A stretch of DNA of 64,000 nucleotides from Rhizobiaceae bacterium. Its GTDB lineage: Bacteria; Pseudomonadota; Alphaproteobacteria; Rhizobiales; Rhizobiaceae. Location: positions 3,445,501 to 3,509,500 of the forward strand of contig JAMLJB010000001.1 of the NCBI GenBank assembly GCA_023953835.1, written 5' to 3'. A program made the position numbers and the translations under genes. Below are positions 26,637 through 36,404 of this stretch, piece after piece (positions within the stretch are counted from its first letter, which is position 1; each line of letters starts with the position of its first letter). The notes under the pieces are model-generated. The model was not told the DNA's origin, made no database searches, and saw nothing but the letters and a program-made list of their open reading frames with translations.

Positions 26637-28972
26637 GAGACTTCCGCCATGCGCTGCTCGTCATCGCTCGTATAGTACTTGGAATAGGTGTGCATGACCT
26701 GTTCCACGCCGCCAAAGCGGCCGTAGCGGCCAAGCGCCTCGACCTTAACCTTGTTGAGGATCACACCCAGAAGCTTGCCAGCGATCTGCGGCTCGGTGGC
26801 CAGTTCATTTCGCACCACCGCGCGCGGTGTCGCCCCCCACTCGATGACCATGAGGAATGCGTCGGCCAGCGGCTCGAACGCCTTTGCATCGATCACCGGC
26901 CCGAGCGGAGGCAGGTCGACGATGATATAGTCGAACTCCTTGCGCGCCTGCTCGATCAGGGAGCGCATGCCGCGCGAAGCCAGAAGCTCGCTGGTATGCG
27001 AAAGCTGACGCTTGACGATGGCGGGAAGCATCATCAGCCCGGTCTGCCGGTCGTGTTTGAGAAGTGTGTGCCAGTCCCTTGATTTCACAACCGTTTCGAC
27101 TACCCCGGCAGACGCCTTGAACGCTAGCTGGCGCGTGAGGCCGGGGTTCCTGAGATCGCAGTCGATCAGCAGAGTTTTGGCCTGAGATGTCGCAAGCAGT
27201 TGCGCGAAGTTGGACGCAACCGTGGATTTGCCTTCTCCCGGAAGCATGGAGATGACGCCGATGACTTTGCTCGGCGTGTCCTGCAAGACGACATCACCCG
27301 CCAGCTTGGCGTTGCGCAGCGTTTCCGCAAGCATCGAAGCAGGCGCGGTGACCGCCATGCGCATTCGCGCCCGGCGGCTGGCTGCCCTTTGCCTTGCCGC
27401 CTCGGCTTCCTCGGGAGGTTTTTGGCCCATTTTCGGCTTCTCGGGCTCCATGACCAGCGGCATGTAGCCAAGGAACTTGACGCCCAGCCTTTCGCGGACA
27501 TCTTCACCGGTGCGGAAGAAGCGCTCGTTGAATTCGTTGAGCGCGCCGAGACCGCAGCCGATCATGCTGCCAAGCACAAGAGCGATGCCGAGCACGATGG
27601 ACGAGCGCGGGCCGCTCGCGGCGCGCGGGACCACCGCTTCTGAAATCAGGCGAACCTTTCCGATGGGAAATGTCTGCTTCTGCTGCGTGTCCTCGTATCG
27701 TTCGAGGAAGGTCGTGTAGAGCGTGCGCAGGGCGGACGCCTGCTGCTCAAGCTCGCGCAACTCCACCTGCGCCTTCCCGGCTTCGGCATTGGAGCCACGG
27801 GCATCGTCAATCGCTTTGCGGAGAACATCCTCGCGCGATTTGGCTACCTCGAAGTCATTTCGGTAGCTGTCGGTCATCCGCTGCACTTCTGCGAAGATCG
27901 ACCGCGTCAGTTCCGCCTGCTCGCGCCGCAAGGCGACGGCCTGTTCATGCTCCGGACCGAAATTGCTGGATATCTCCTGCTCGCGCCGCGATACGTTGAG
28001 ATAACGCGTCTTGAGGACCGATATGTCGGACGTAGGAAGCTGCCCCGACGTGATCGCGGGATTGGCGACGGCCTGGTTGGATCCGCTGTCGACGATCTCC
28101 CTGAACTGGTTGTAGATCGCTTCCGCCTTCGCCGTGTCCGCCTGCGCCTCGATCAATTGGGTGGTCAGGTCTGCGACCTTCTTTTCGGCCAGAAGCTGCC
28201 CCTGCGATGCCGCCAGCCCGTGCTTTGCGCGATAGTCCTCGACTTCCCGCGCCGCGTTCACAGAATTGACGCGCAGATTCTCAATCCGGTCGCGCATCCA
28301 GATCGTGGCTCGCTCGGATGCGTCGAAGCTGGCGTTCAACTCATGCGACAGGTAGGCGTCGGCATAGGCGTTCGCTATCGCGGCTGCGAGTTGGGGGTCG
28401 GTTGCCTCAAAGCCGATGGACACGGCAAAGGTTTGCCCGACGCGCTGAGCAACCAGCTTCTTCTGCAATGTTTCGATGGCGTATTGGCGCTTGCCGCTTG
28501 CCTCATCCTCCCCGGACGACGGGGCGTCTGCGCCTCTCAAAGCGCCAACCACATTGCGGGCGAATCCGATGATGCGCCCCGCCAGCGAACTCGGCGGGTT
28601 CATGAAGCGCTCGTCTTCCGTCAGGTTCAGCTTGTCGACCACCGCTCCCGCCAGCCGCGCGGAATAGAGAATTTCCACCTGGCTGAGCACTGCGGAATCG
28701 GTTTGCAGCGTGAACGGAATCTCCGTCTGGTCATCGCCGATGCGGCTCAACCCTTCATCGATGAGAGCACGCGCCGATGCTGTGTAGGTCGGCGGCGTGG
28801 TCTTCAGATAGAGAAAACCGAGCATGAGGCCGATGGCAGCGCAGATCGCGACGATCTTGGCCTGCCGTTGCGCCATGCGCAGAAGTTGTTCGATGTCGAT
28901 CAACTCGCTGTCGCGCGGTTCCTCGGCGGGCCGCGCTCTTTTCCCGTCATAGGGAAAGTTGGCATAGTTCAT
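26633..28972 (-). CDS. exoP: Chain-length regulator and tyrosine autokinase (ExoP, Wzc/BY-kinase family)
   Basis: This 779-residue inner-membrane protein has a cytoplasmic start, one helix at ~40-57, a Wzz periplasmic domain with long coiled coils (~60-460), a second helix with a proline-rich segment (~465-495), and a cytoplasmic BY-kinase domain: Walker A SMLPGEGKST, Walker A' LLIDCDLRNPG and Walker B YIIVDLPP. The C-terminus holds a short tyrosine cluster (HTYSKYYTSDD), the usual autophosphorylation site. ExoP controls polymer length and export with ExoQ and ExoF. Confidence 0.94.
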   Translation of the reverse strand: MNYANFPYDGKRARPAEEPRDSELIDIEQLLRMAQRQAKIVAICAAIGLMLGFLYLKTTPPTYTASARALIDEGLSRIGDDQTEIPFTLQTDSAVLSQVEILYSARLAGAVVDKLNLTEDERFMNPPSSLAGRIIGFARNVVGALRGADAPSSGEDEASGKRQYAIETLQKKLVAQRVGQTFAVSIGFEATDPQLAAAIANAYADAYLSHELNASFDASERATIWMRDRIENLRVNSVNAAREVEDYRAKHGLAASQGQLLAEKKVADLTTQLIEAQADTAKAEAIYNQFREIVDSGSNQAVANPAITSGQLPTSDISVLKTRYLNVSRREQEISSNFGPEHEQAVALRREQAELTRSIFAEVQRMTDSYRNDFEVAKSREDVLRKAIDDARGSNAEAGKAQVELRELEQQASALRTLYTTFLERYEDTQQKQTFPIGKVRLISEAVVPRAASGPRSSIVLGIALVLGSMIGCGLGALNEFNERFFRTGEDVRERLGVKFLGYMPLVMEPEKPKMGQKPPEEAEAARQRAASRRARMRMAVTAPASMLAETLRNAKLAGDVVLQDTPSKVIGVISMLPGEGKSTVASNFAQLLATSQAKTLLIDCDLRNPGLTRQLAFKASAGVVETVVKSRDWHTLLKHDRQTGLMMLPAIVKRQLSHTSELLASRGMRSLIEQARKEFDYIIVDLPPLGPVIDAKAFEPLADAFLMVIEWGATPRAVVRNELATEPQIAGKLLGVILNKVKVEALGRYGRFGGVEQVMHTYSKYYTSDDEQRMAEVS

Positions 28973-29017
28973 CGGAAGTCCAATCCTGTCATGCGCCCTG
29001 AATCTCGTCGCGTGAAA

Positions 29018-29953
29018 TCAACCTGCGTGCTGGTCTGAACCGACCAATCCGTATTGTTTGAGTTCGCGGGCTCCCATCAGGCCGGCTATCGCCCCCACAT
29101 GCAGTGTGCCGCGCAGGAAATATCCGTTGCGGCGGCTTTCATTTCCGACGTTGAGCAGCGCAAAGGCCGCGCAATACGCCGCCTTCGCAAACGCGGTGGC
29201 GACCAGCTTCGGCAGGGCGCGCGCGCTATGCCTCGCCCGCAGCAATTTGCCGTGCGTCTGGCCGGACCTGAAGCGCCGCCGCACCAGCCAGGAGACGCTG
29301 GCCCTTTCCTGCGGTACCGCTTCGTCAACCCAGGCTTCAGGCGCAAATGCGATGCGCCCGCCGCTGCGGTGAACACGGTCGAAAAACTCGGTGTCCTCGC
29401 CCCCGCTCTGGCCACGACCAAGGTCGAAGCGCTTTCCCTGCACGAAAGGCGATGTCATGCGCATCATGACGTTGCAGGTGTATCCGGTGCAGATCTTGCC
29501 ATCGACCCATACGGGCCGGGTGGAATGAAAATCGCCCTTGCGCAGCCAGTCGGGCGCATCCGGCGCGTAGACAGCGCGCACGGGGCCGAGAACGACGTCG
29601 GCGTGACGGAACTCCATTGCATTGACCAGCGACACCAGCCAATCGCCGCTGGCGGTCTCATCGTCATCCAGAAAGGCAATAAACTGCGCCTGCGAGGCCT
29701 CGAGGCATGAGTTGCGGGCAAGCGAGATGTTGCGCGCCGGGGCGTGCAGGTAGCGGACAGGCAGCGCGATCTCGGCGGCGAGCTTTGCCGCCAAAGGTGC
29801 CGCACTCGGCGTCTCGTCATTGTCGGCGATGATGATGGTGACGTCCGCGCCCTCCGGCATGCTCGCCTCGGCAACCGAGCGAACGGCGGCGGCCAGTTCA
29901 GGCCGCCGGTAGGTGCAGATACAAACGTCTATCGTCAGGCGTTCGTCGCTCAT
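29018..29953 (-). CDS. exoM: Glycosyltransferase (ExoM-like)
   Basis: This 311-residue GT2 protein begins IDVCICTYRRPELAAAVRSV and carries IIADNDETPSA and AFLDDDE as nucleotide and metal sites. The CTGYTCNVMMR and GEDTEFFDRVHRSGG segments are typical of ExoM, the beta-1,4-glucosyltransferase that adds the fourth sugar of succinoglycan. A C-terminal helical part (~225-290) may attach it to the membrane. It overlaps exoA by four bases (ATGA) and lies 45 bases before exoP. Confidence 0.87.
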   Translation of the reverse strand: MSDERLTIDVCICTYRRPELAAAVRSVAEASMPEGADVTIIIADNDETPSAAPLAAKLAAEIALPVRYLHAPARNISLARNSCLEASQAQFIAFLDDDETASGDWLVSLVNAMEFRHADVVLGPVRAVYAPDAPDWLRKGDFHSTRPVWVDGKICTGYTCNVMMRMTSPFVQGKRFDLGRGQSGGEDTEFFDRVHRSGGRIAFAPEAWVDEAVPQERASVSWLVRRRFRSGQTHGKLLRARHSARALPKLVATAFAKAAYCAAFALLNVGNESRRNGYFLRGTLHVGAIAGLMGARELKQYGLVGSDQHAG

Positions 29954-30945
29954 GCCGTCTCCGCTCGGTATCGGTGGTTGGCAAATTCAAGCCAGAAGCC
30001 CGCAGACCATGCCAGGTGCATGATGGCCGCCGACACGCCGGCAAGCACGAGGCGCGGATTGCGCCGCCGCTGCGCCAGCGCCGACGCGTAGAGGAAGCAG
30101 GCACCAAGCCACAACAGCAGCGGCAGCGCGGCGAGCCAGTGCAGGAACCACAGCGAGCCCATGGCGGCCACCGGCATGATGAAAACCGGCAGCGCCTGCC
30201 TCACCTTCGGCAGCCTGCGATGCTTCATGAGGTTGCGGGCGCGCCCGCGCCCATAGGAAAGATATTGCTTGAACAGGCCGGAAAAGGAATTGCGCGGATA
30301 GTAGGTCATGTGGGTAGTGCCGCTCAGCCAGATGCGGAAGCCCGCAGCGCGCAGCCGGAAATCGAGTTCCGCATCCTCGTTGTGGCTGAAGGATTCGTCA
30401 TAGCCGCCGACAGCCACGAAAGCGGAACGGCGCATCAGTGCATGATGGCCGTGGTCGACCCAGTGGCCTTCCGAGGCATGACGATGCTTGGAGCCGCCGG
30501 TTCCGAGGCGCGAATTCTGCGCGGCGGCGGCAGCCTCCGAAATCAGGTCGCGGCCTTCGGTCAGCATCGGCACGACGACCGAGTCCGCCCCGGTCTCGAC
30601 CGCCTCTTGAAGCAGCCGGATGCAGTAATCCGCCGGATAGCGGCCATGCACGTCGATCCGCAGAACAAACTCGCAGGCATCGCCGAAAGCGCGGACCGCG
30701 CCGTTGACCGCGCAGCTTTGCAGGCGGCCTGGATTGTCCATGACGACGATTCGCGGATCGTTCGCCGCCGACTGCCGGGCAATGGCGACGGTCATGTCCG
30801 CACTGCCGCCATCGCTGACGACAATCCTGGCATCGAGGCCAGCGGTGTCCCTGCACAATTGATCCAACAGGCCGCCAATGTGGGCGGCCTCGTTGAGGCA
30901 GGGAATGACAATCAGAACGGAAGGCAACGGCTTTGTGGGGCGCAA
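29950..30945 (-). CDS. exoA: Glycosyltransferase (ExoA, beta-1,3-glucosyl transfer)
   Basis: This 331-residue GT2 protein shows VLIVIPCLNEAAHI, VVSDGGSADMT, VLRIDVHGRYPADY and NEDAELDFRLRAAG, followed by two or three C-terminal membrane helices (~250-320). These are ExoA features; ExoA adds the first glucose to the ExoY-made galactosyl lipid. The start is TTG 30945, with AAGGAGA eight bases before it. It stands 29 bases after exoL and overlaps exoM, so exoL-exoA-exoM form a tight unit. Confidence 0.88.
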   Translation of the reverse strand: MRPTKPLPSVLIVIPCLNEAAHIGGLLDQLCRDTAGLDARIVVSDGGSADMTVAIARQSAANDPRIVVMDNPGRLQSCAVNGAVRAFGDACEFVLRIDVHGRYPADYCIRLLQEAVETGADSVVVPMLTEGRDLISEAAAAAQNSRLGTGGSKHRHASEGHWVDHGHHALMRRSAFVAVGGYDESFSHNEDAELDFRLRAAGFRIWLSGTTHMTYYPRNSFSGLFKQYLSYGRGRARNLMKHRRLPKVRQALPVFIMPVAAMGSLWFLHWLAALPLLLWLGACFLYASALAQRRRNPRLVLAGVSAAIMHLAWSAGFWLEFANHRYRAETA

Positions 30946-30974
30946 AGCGCGGTCTCCTTGTCTTTGGCGTTTGT

Positions 30975-32198
30975 CTATGGCGTCGCGGCTACGACACTCA
31001 CCTCACTTGATTCTGGCGATTGCAGCAGTCCGGCGAGCCTCGACACGAGGCGCCGGCAGTCTGCCGGTCCGTAAACGAATGACTTCGCCTGCCCGAGCAC
31101 CGCGCCGCGCAGGTCGAGATAACTTTCAGAGTCGATGGGAAGCAAAGCGGACTTCACGGCGTCGACCGTGTCCGCGGCAAGCTCCACGCCCATGCCGCGC
31201 CTGCGGGCAAAGCGGGCGGTTTCGGTGCCGCTCATGACGATGGGCACCGCGCCGAAGCGGCTTCCCTCATAGATGCGGTTCGGAAGCAGCCATTGCGAAT
31301 TCTGCCCCTGCTCGAAAAAGTCGATTGCCCATGAGAAATGGACGGAATTGTAGATCGCGCCGAGGTCTTCCGGATTCCGGTACGGCCCCTCGAACGTCAT
31401 GTAAGGTTCGTTGGCGACGAACTCCTCGAAATTCGGCATTTCATTGAGCGCCGGACGCCCGCGCAGGACCGCGTGATAGCGTCCATGCTGGCTGCGCGTG
31501 AAAGCCGACAATATCTCCAGCGATTTTCGGCAGCGCAATGCGCCGAACCAGCCGATCCGCCAGGGCGGCGCGCATGCGGGAGAATCAAGCGCGTCATCGG
31601 GCTCGTTCAGTTCCAGATGACGATTCTCGACCAGTTGCAACGGCGCGGAAATCTGTCGAAAGGGCTGGAAATAGTTTGCAGAGAATGCGGGCGAGCTTGT
31701 GATGAGCAGGCTGACGCCTCGCCCGAACGATCGTTCGGCTGCGCGAAGCGCGATGCCGACCGGGTCCTTGCGCAGCACCAGCCTGTGGATGTCCAGGCAC
31801 TCATAGACAACAGGCGTGGCCTTCCATCCGAAGGCCGACTTGGCGCGGCGCGCGAGCGCCAGCATTTCCAGATTGCGGGCGACGATGACATCCGGCTTTG
31901 AAATTCCGGCCAAGGCCGATCTGATCTTCACGCCCGCGCGGGCCACGGCCCCGATCCGCTGCATGAACTGTGCGTTTTCCGTGTGGCCCAGATCGATTGC
32001 CGGGGCGCCATCGATGTCGGCGGCCGGTTCTGCCCCGCGCCGAAATCCTGCAATCTTCACATTCGCTCCGCCTGCGCGGAACATCGCGACGCGGCGGCGC
32101 ACGGCTGAATCCGACAAGTCGTGCACGAAGTACAGGACCTGTAGCTCGCCTGATACGACCGGGAGTGCGTCTCGCACTTGCGTCATACGATTGTGCAT
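30975..32198 (-). CDS. exoL: Glycosyltransferase (ExoL-like, GT-B fold)
   Basis: About 407 residues with a GT-B-like layout: an N-terminal Rossmann lobe (LQVLYFVHDLSDSAVRRRVAM) and a C-terminal nucleotide-binding lobe (RIGWFGALRCRKSLEIL, NRIYEGSRFGAVPIV). This agrees with ExoL, which adds a glucose after ExoA. It heads the second exo operon. The predicted transcription start falls at about 32198, so translation from ATG 32198 would be leaderless, and from ATG 32186 would have a 12-base leader. The TTG at 32225 lies within the promoter and is unlikely. Confidence 0.83.
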   Translation of the reverse strand: MHNRMTQVRDALPVVSGELQVLYFVHDLSDSAVRRRVAMFRAGGANVKIAGFRRGAEPAADIDGAPAIDLGHTENAQFMQRIGAVARAGVKIRSALAGISKPDVIVARNLEMLALARRAKSAFGWKATPVVYECLDIHRLVLRKDPVGIALRAAERSFGRGVSLLITSSPAFSANYFQPFRQISAPLQLVENRHLELNEPDDALDSPACAPPWRIGWFGALRCRKSLEILSAFTRSQHGRYHAVLRGRPALNEMPNFEEFVANEPYMTFEGPYRNPEDLGAIYNSVHFSWAIDFFEQGQNSQWLLPNRIYEGSRFGAVPIVMSGTETARFARRRGMGVELAADTVDAVKSALLPIDSESYLDLRGAVLGQAKSFVYGPADCRRLVSRLAGLLQSPESSEVSVVAATP

Positions 32199-32233
32199 TG
32201 CAACATTGTTTGTGGGCCCTCTCAAAATGTCAA
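32193..32233 (-). promoter_or_regulatory. exoL promoter with overlapping TGCATTGCA operator
   Basis: On the minus strand: TTGACA (32233-32228), a 17-base spacer, AACAAT (32210-32205), then GTTGCAATGCAC. The palindrome TGCATTGCA (32194-32202) spans the predicted start site. Architecture and sequence match the exoY promoter, so both exo operons are probably under the same regulator. Confidence 0.65.
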
Positions 32234-32416
32234 GTCCGATTGGCCAAAATGTGGCCCGTCGAGCTATGCAAAATTGCGCATTTTCCGCCGAAATTGCGCC
32301 GAAGGATGCCCAATCTATGCATATGCTCCGTTATGACACAGAAGTAAGGTCATTTGCGGGCACGGAGTCACGGCGTCGGGAACGCGAGAAACCACGACTG
32401 ATGACTTGGTTTGCGG

Positions 32417-34867
32417 TCAGTAGAGGCCGCCGCCGCCGCCGTCGATCACCTGCTTGGCTGCCGGCGATAGCGCCCCGCCGGTCGGCTGGATGCCGGAATC
32501 CATGCCGATGACCCAATAGCTGTCGGCAGGCCCGGTGCCGGGCTTGAAGGCTTCGACAATCGTGTTCGCGCCGCCCTTCGATGCCTGCATGCCGGTCTTG
32601 CGGTCGATGGGAATGAGCTTCATGCCCGCCGGGACCTGAAAATCGACAACCGGCGCATCCTTGAGCGCGTCAGCGACAAACTCCTTGAAAATCGGCGCGG
32701 CAAGACCGCCGCCGGTCGTGCCCTTGCCGAGGGGCTGCGGCTGATCGAAGCCAATATAGAGGCCCGCGACGAGGTTCGGCGTGAAGCCGATGAACCACGC
32801 GTCTTTCTCGTCGTTTGTCGTGCCGGTCTTGCCGGCGATTGGACGATTCAGATCCCTCAATATCGTCGCGGTACCGCGCTGTACGACACCCTCCATCATG
32901 GAGGTGATCTGATACGCCGTCATGGGATCGAGCACCTGCTCGGCGTTGTCCACCAGATCCGGCTCCGGCTGGTTCTCCCAATCCTGCGCGGCGCAGCCTT
33001 CGCAGCCGCGCTCATCGTGGCGGAACACCGTCTTGCCGTAGCGGTCCTGGATGCGGTCGATCAGCGAGGGCTTTATCTGGCGTCCGCCGTTCGCCATCAC
33101 CGAATAGGCCGAGACCATGCGCATGACCGTCGTTTCGCCGGAACCGAGCGACATGGCGATGTGCGGCGGCAGCTTGTCGTAAACACCGAAGCGCTCGGCA
33201 TATTCCGAGACGATGTTCATGCCCATGTCGTTGGCCAGCCGCACGGTCATCAGGTTGCGGGAGCGCTCGATACCGCTGCGCAGCGTTGCGGGACCGGCGG
33301 ACTTGCCGTCATAGTTCTTCGGCGTCCAGACCTGGTTGCCGATGGTGATGGTGATCGGGCCGTCCATGATGACGGATGCGGGCGTATAGCCATTGTCCAG
33401 CGCCGCCGCATAGACGATGGGCTTGAAGGACGAACCCGGCTGCCGCATCGCCTGCGTGGCGCGGTTGAATTCCGATTGCGTGTAGGAGAAGCCGCCGACC
33501 ATGGCCAGCACGCGGCCGGTATGCGGGTCCATCGCTACCATGCCGCCGGACACGCCCGGAGGCTGCCGCAACAGGTAGCCGTCGCCGTCCTCCTTCTTTT
33601 CGACATAGATCACGTCGCCTGCGTTCAGCACTTCGGCGGGAGAATTGGCCTTTACGCGCTCGCCGTTGACGACGTGGCGCAGCGCCCAGCGCATATCCTC
33701 GACCGCTATGAAGCCACGGTCGCGTTCGGCGGAAATCTCGCCCGAGCTTTCGCGGTCCGGCTGCAAGCCGACCGACACGCCTTCCTTGGAGCTTTCGAGC
33801 ACCACGGCGAGCCGCCATTCCGGCACGTCATCGAGCCCCTTCACATCACCCAGCGCCTTGCCCCAGTCGTCCGAAATATCGATCTGCGTCTTGGGGCCGC
33901 GATAGCCGCGCAGCGTGTCGTAGCGGATGAGACCGCGCTGCATCGCCTTGCGCGCGATCACCTGCATGCGCGGATCGAGCGTGGTGCGCACCGAAAGCCC
34001 GCCTTCATAGAGCGCGTCCTGTCCGTAGCGTGCGATGATCTCGCGGCGCACTTCCTCGGTGAAATATTCCCCGGCAAACAGGTAGTTGCCGCGGCGGCGC
34101 AGCTTGACCCCGAGCGGCTCGGCCTTGGCGCGCGCGCCTTCCTCATGCGTCGCGTAGCCGTTCTCCACCATCTGGTCGATGACCCAGTTGCGGCGCTCGA
34201 TCGCGCGATCGGTGTAGCGGAAGGGATGATAGTTGGACGGACCCTTGGGCAGCGCCGCCAGATAGGCGGCTTCCGAGAGCGTCAGTTCGTTGACGGACTT
34301 GTCGAAATAGGTGAGCGCGGCACCCGCCACGCCATAGGCGCCGAGACCGAAGAATATCTCGTTCACATAGAGTTCGAGGATGCGGTCCTTGGAATAGGCC
34401 TGCTCGATGCGGAAGGAGAGCAACATCTCCTTGATCTTGCGCTCGTAGGTCTGGTCCGAGGTCAGCAGGAAGTTCTTCGCAACCTGCTGCGTGATGGTCG
34501 ACGCACCCACCGGGCGGCGTCCAGACCCGGCGTTGCGGAAATTGGTCACGACAGCGCGGAATAGCCCCGAAATATCGACGCCCGGATGTTTGTAGAAATT
34601 CTTGTCCTCAGCCGACAGGAACGCGGCCTTCACGCGGTCGGGAACGGCCTGGATCGGCAGGTACAGTCGGCGCTCGCGCGCAAACTCGCCCATGAGCGCG
34701 CCATCGGAAGCGTGAATGCGCGTGGTGACGGGCGGCTCGTAGCTCGCAAGCACCTCATAGTCCGGCAAATCCTTTGCCAGATGTCCCACGAACATAGCCA
34801 CGCCGGCAGCCGCAAGCAGGCCCAGCATGATGGCTATGCCAAAAAAATATCCGAGAAGCCGAATCAT
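32417..34867 (-). CDS. mrcA: Penicillin-binding protein 1A (bifunctional transglycosylase/transpeptidase)
   Basis: This 816-residue protein has an N-terminal membrane anchor (residues ~5-27), a GT51 transglycosylase domain with the catalytic EDKNFYKHPG and ITQQVAKNF motifs (~60-230), an OB-like insert (~310-430), and a transpeptidase domain with SSFK, SRN and KTGTTN. It polymerises and cross-links peptidoglycan at the inner membrane. The glycine-rich C-terminus (GGGGGLY) is odd but short. The amidase and RNase E genes precede it, as in many Rhizobiales; the prfB gene often found downstream is absent, and the exo cluster lies there instead. Confidence 0.95.
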   Translation of the reverse strand: MIRLLGYFFGIAIMLGLLAAAGVAMFVGHLAKDLPDYEVLASYEPPVTTRIHASDGALMGEFARERRLYLPIQAVPDRVKAAFLSAEDKNFYKHPGVDISGLFRAVVTNFRNAGSGRRPVGASTITQQVAKNFLLTSDQTYERKIKEMLLSFRIEQAYSKDRILELYVNEIFFGLGAYGVAGAALTYFDKSVNELTLSEAAYLAALPKGPSNYHPFRYTDRAIERRNWVIDQMVENGYATHEEGARAKAEPLGVKLRRRGNYLFAGEYFTEEVRREIIARYGQDALYEGGLSVRTTLDPRMQVIARKAMQRGLIRYDTLRGYRGPKTQIDISDDWGKALGDVKGLDDVPEWRLAVVLESSKEGVSVGLQPDRESSGEISAERDRGFIAVEDMRWALRHVVNGERVKANSPAEVLNAGDVIYVEKKEDGDGYLLRQPPGVSGGMVAMDPHTGRVLAMVGGFSYTQSEFNRATQAMRQPGSSFKPIVYAAALDNGYTPASVIMDGPITITIGNQVWTPKNYDGKSAGPATLRSGIERSRNLMTVRLANDMGMNIVSEYAERFGVYDKLPPHIAMSLGSGETTVMRMVSAYSVMANGGRQIKPSLIDRIQDRYGKTVFRHDERGCEGCAAQDWENQPEPDLVDNAEQVLDPMTAYQITSMMEGVVQRGTATILRDLNRPIAGKTGTTNDEKDAWFIGFTPNLVAGLYIGFDQPQPLGKGTTGGGLAAPIFKEFVADALKDAPVVDFQVPAGMKLIPIDRKTGMQASKGGANTIVEAFKPGTGPADSYWVIGMDSGIQPTGGALSPAAKQVIDGGGGGLY

Positions 34868-35049
34868 TCCCGCTCCACATCGAACCGAGGGTTCGAATCC
34901 GCACTTCGCCGCAAGCTGCTGTCACGAAACAAACCCGTCACCTCCTGCGATGGGGATGTGTGCAAAATACGGCGAAGCAATCGTAAACCACACAGGAGGA
35001 CCAGAAAAGCCCACCTTGTTGTCGTGCAACAACTTGTGTTGGCGTGCGT

Positions 35050-36270
35050 TTAGCGCTGCGCCTGCGCCTCGGCAACCCCCTTGCGCGCGGCGAATTTCTC
35101 GACCGCCGCGCTGATGCTGTCCACGGCCTTCGCGCGCCATTGCGGATCACGCAGGCTCGTCTCGTCCTCGATATTGGAAAGATAGCCGAGTTCGATCAAT
35201 ACCGAAGGCACATCCGGCGCGCGCAGGACCCTGAACCGCGCATGGCGATGCGGATTGTTGATGACGCCGACAGAGCGGGACAATTCGCCCACCAGATCCT
35301 TTGCGAGGCTGACCGAATAGTCCTGAGTCTCGCGCCGCACGAACTCGAAGAGAATGTCGGCAACCTCGTGCTTCTCGTCTTCCGTAGGAACGCCGGCAAG
35401 CCGGTCGGACAGGTTTTCACGGTCGGCCAGTGCTTCGGATTCGGCATCGGACGCCCGGTCGGAGCCCGTGTACACTGTCGCCCCGCGCAATCCCTTGTAG
35501 CGAATCGTGTCGGCGTGAATCGAGATGAACAGGTCCGCTGCATTCTGCTGGGCGATTTTCACGCGTTCGTCGAGGCGCAGGAACATGTCCGATTCGCGGG
35601 TCATCACGATCTTGTAGTTCGCCTGCCCCGCGAGTCGCTCCCTCAACTCCTTCGCAAAGGCCAGCGTGATGTCTTTTTCATTGGTGCCGCTGACGCCTTC
35701 CGCACCGCCGTCGAAGCCGCCATGGCCAGGATCGAGCACGATGACGAAGGGATGTCCGGCCGCACGTGCCTCATCTTTGCCGCCGGCGATCGCGCCCGTG
35801 TGGCTCAACTGGTCGGACATGGCGTCCCGAAATGCGGCATCGGTGGATTTCAGCAGCGTCACACCAAGGGAATAGCCGCCACGCGCGGCATCCGGCTCGA
35901 CGTCCAGCCTTTCCACCGAAAACGGATGGGTGCTGGTCAGGATGATGCGCGAGCGGCCTTCCGCTGCCTTGCCATAACGCACGCCGTTGACCAGCCCGAA
36001 AGGCTTGAGCTGCCTGGGATCGAATGCAAAAGCCGTTTCCGGAAGCTCGATCACGAGCCTGTGTGGAGCCTGCAACAAAAACCAGCTCACCTCCGCGTCC
36101 TGGTCGAGTGCGATGCTTGCTTCCGTGCGATCAAGATTTCCGGAAAGCTCGAAAGCCGTTGCTTTCGCCGCGGGTTGAGCCGGCGAAGCAAACAGCACAA
36201 GGACAACGAGCACGGCCAGCAAACCGGAGAACCGCCCGAAAATGTTGCAGGACGAAGCTGGCATTCCCAT
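35050..36270 (-). CDS. amiC: N-acetylmuramoyl-L-alanine amidase (AmiC-type, AMIN plus Amidase_3)
   Basis: This 406-residue periplasmic enzyme has a signal peptide (~10-34), an AMIN domain (~40-130) that binds the septal wall, and an Amidase_3 domain with zinc ligands in DPGHGG, NEKD and SIHAD, and the catalytic glutamate in LIELGYLSN. It cuts the amide bond between MurNAc and the stem peptide during daughter-cell separation. It lies between RNase E (divergent) and PBP1A (same strand), with 182 bases to the latter. ATG 36264 is an alternative start. Confidence 0.93.
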   Translation of the reverse strand: MGMPASSCNIFGRFSGLLAVLVVLVLFASPAQPAAKATAFELSGNLDRTEASIALDQDAEVSWFLLQAPHRLVIELPETAFAFDPRQLKPFGLVNGVRYGKAAEGRSRIILTSTHPFSVERLDVEPDAARGGYSLGVTLLKSTDAAFRDAMSDQLSHTGAIAGGKDEARAAGHPFVIVLDPGHGGFDGGAEGVSGTNEKDITLAFAKELRERLAGQANYKIVMTRESDMFLRLDERVKIAQQNAADLFISIHADTIRYKGLRGATVYTGSDRASDAESEALADRENLSDRLAGVPTEDEKHEVADILFEFVRRETQDYSVSLAKDLVGELSRSVGVINNPHRHARFRVLRAPDVPSVLIELGYLSNIEDETSLRDPQWRAKAVDSISAAVEKFAARKGVAEAQAQR

Positions 36271-36404
36271 ATTTCCGTCGAAACTCCATGCAAGAGCCGG
36301 TCAATGCGCGCGGACGCATCGGCCGATTAACGACTGGTATGCAAAGAAGGTTAACCAAGCCTTTTCACTGCTCTTTTTGCAGTTTGCCCTCTCTGGCCCG
36401 CAGA

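Noticed and set aside
33017..34564. 515-codon plus-strand frame inside mrcA
   Set aside because: It lies opposite a complete, motif-rich PBP1A gene and encodes a His/Arg-rich sequence without domains.
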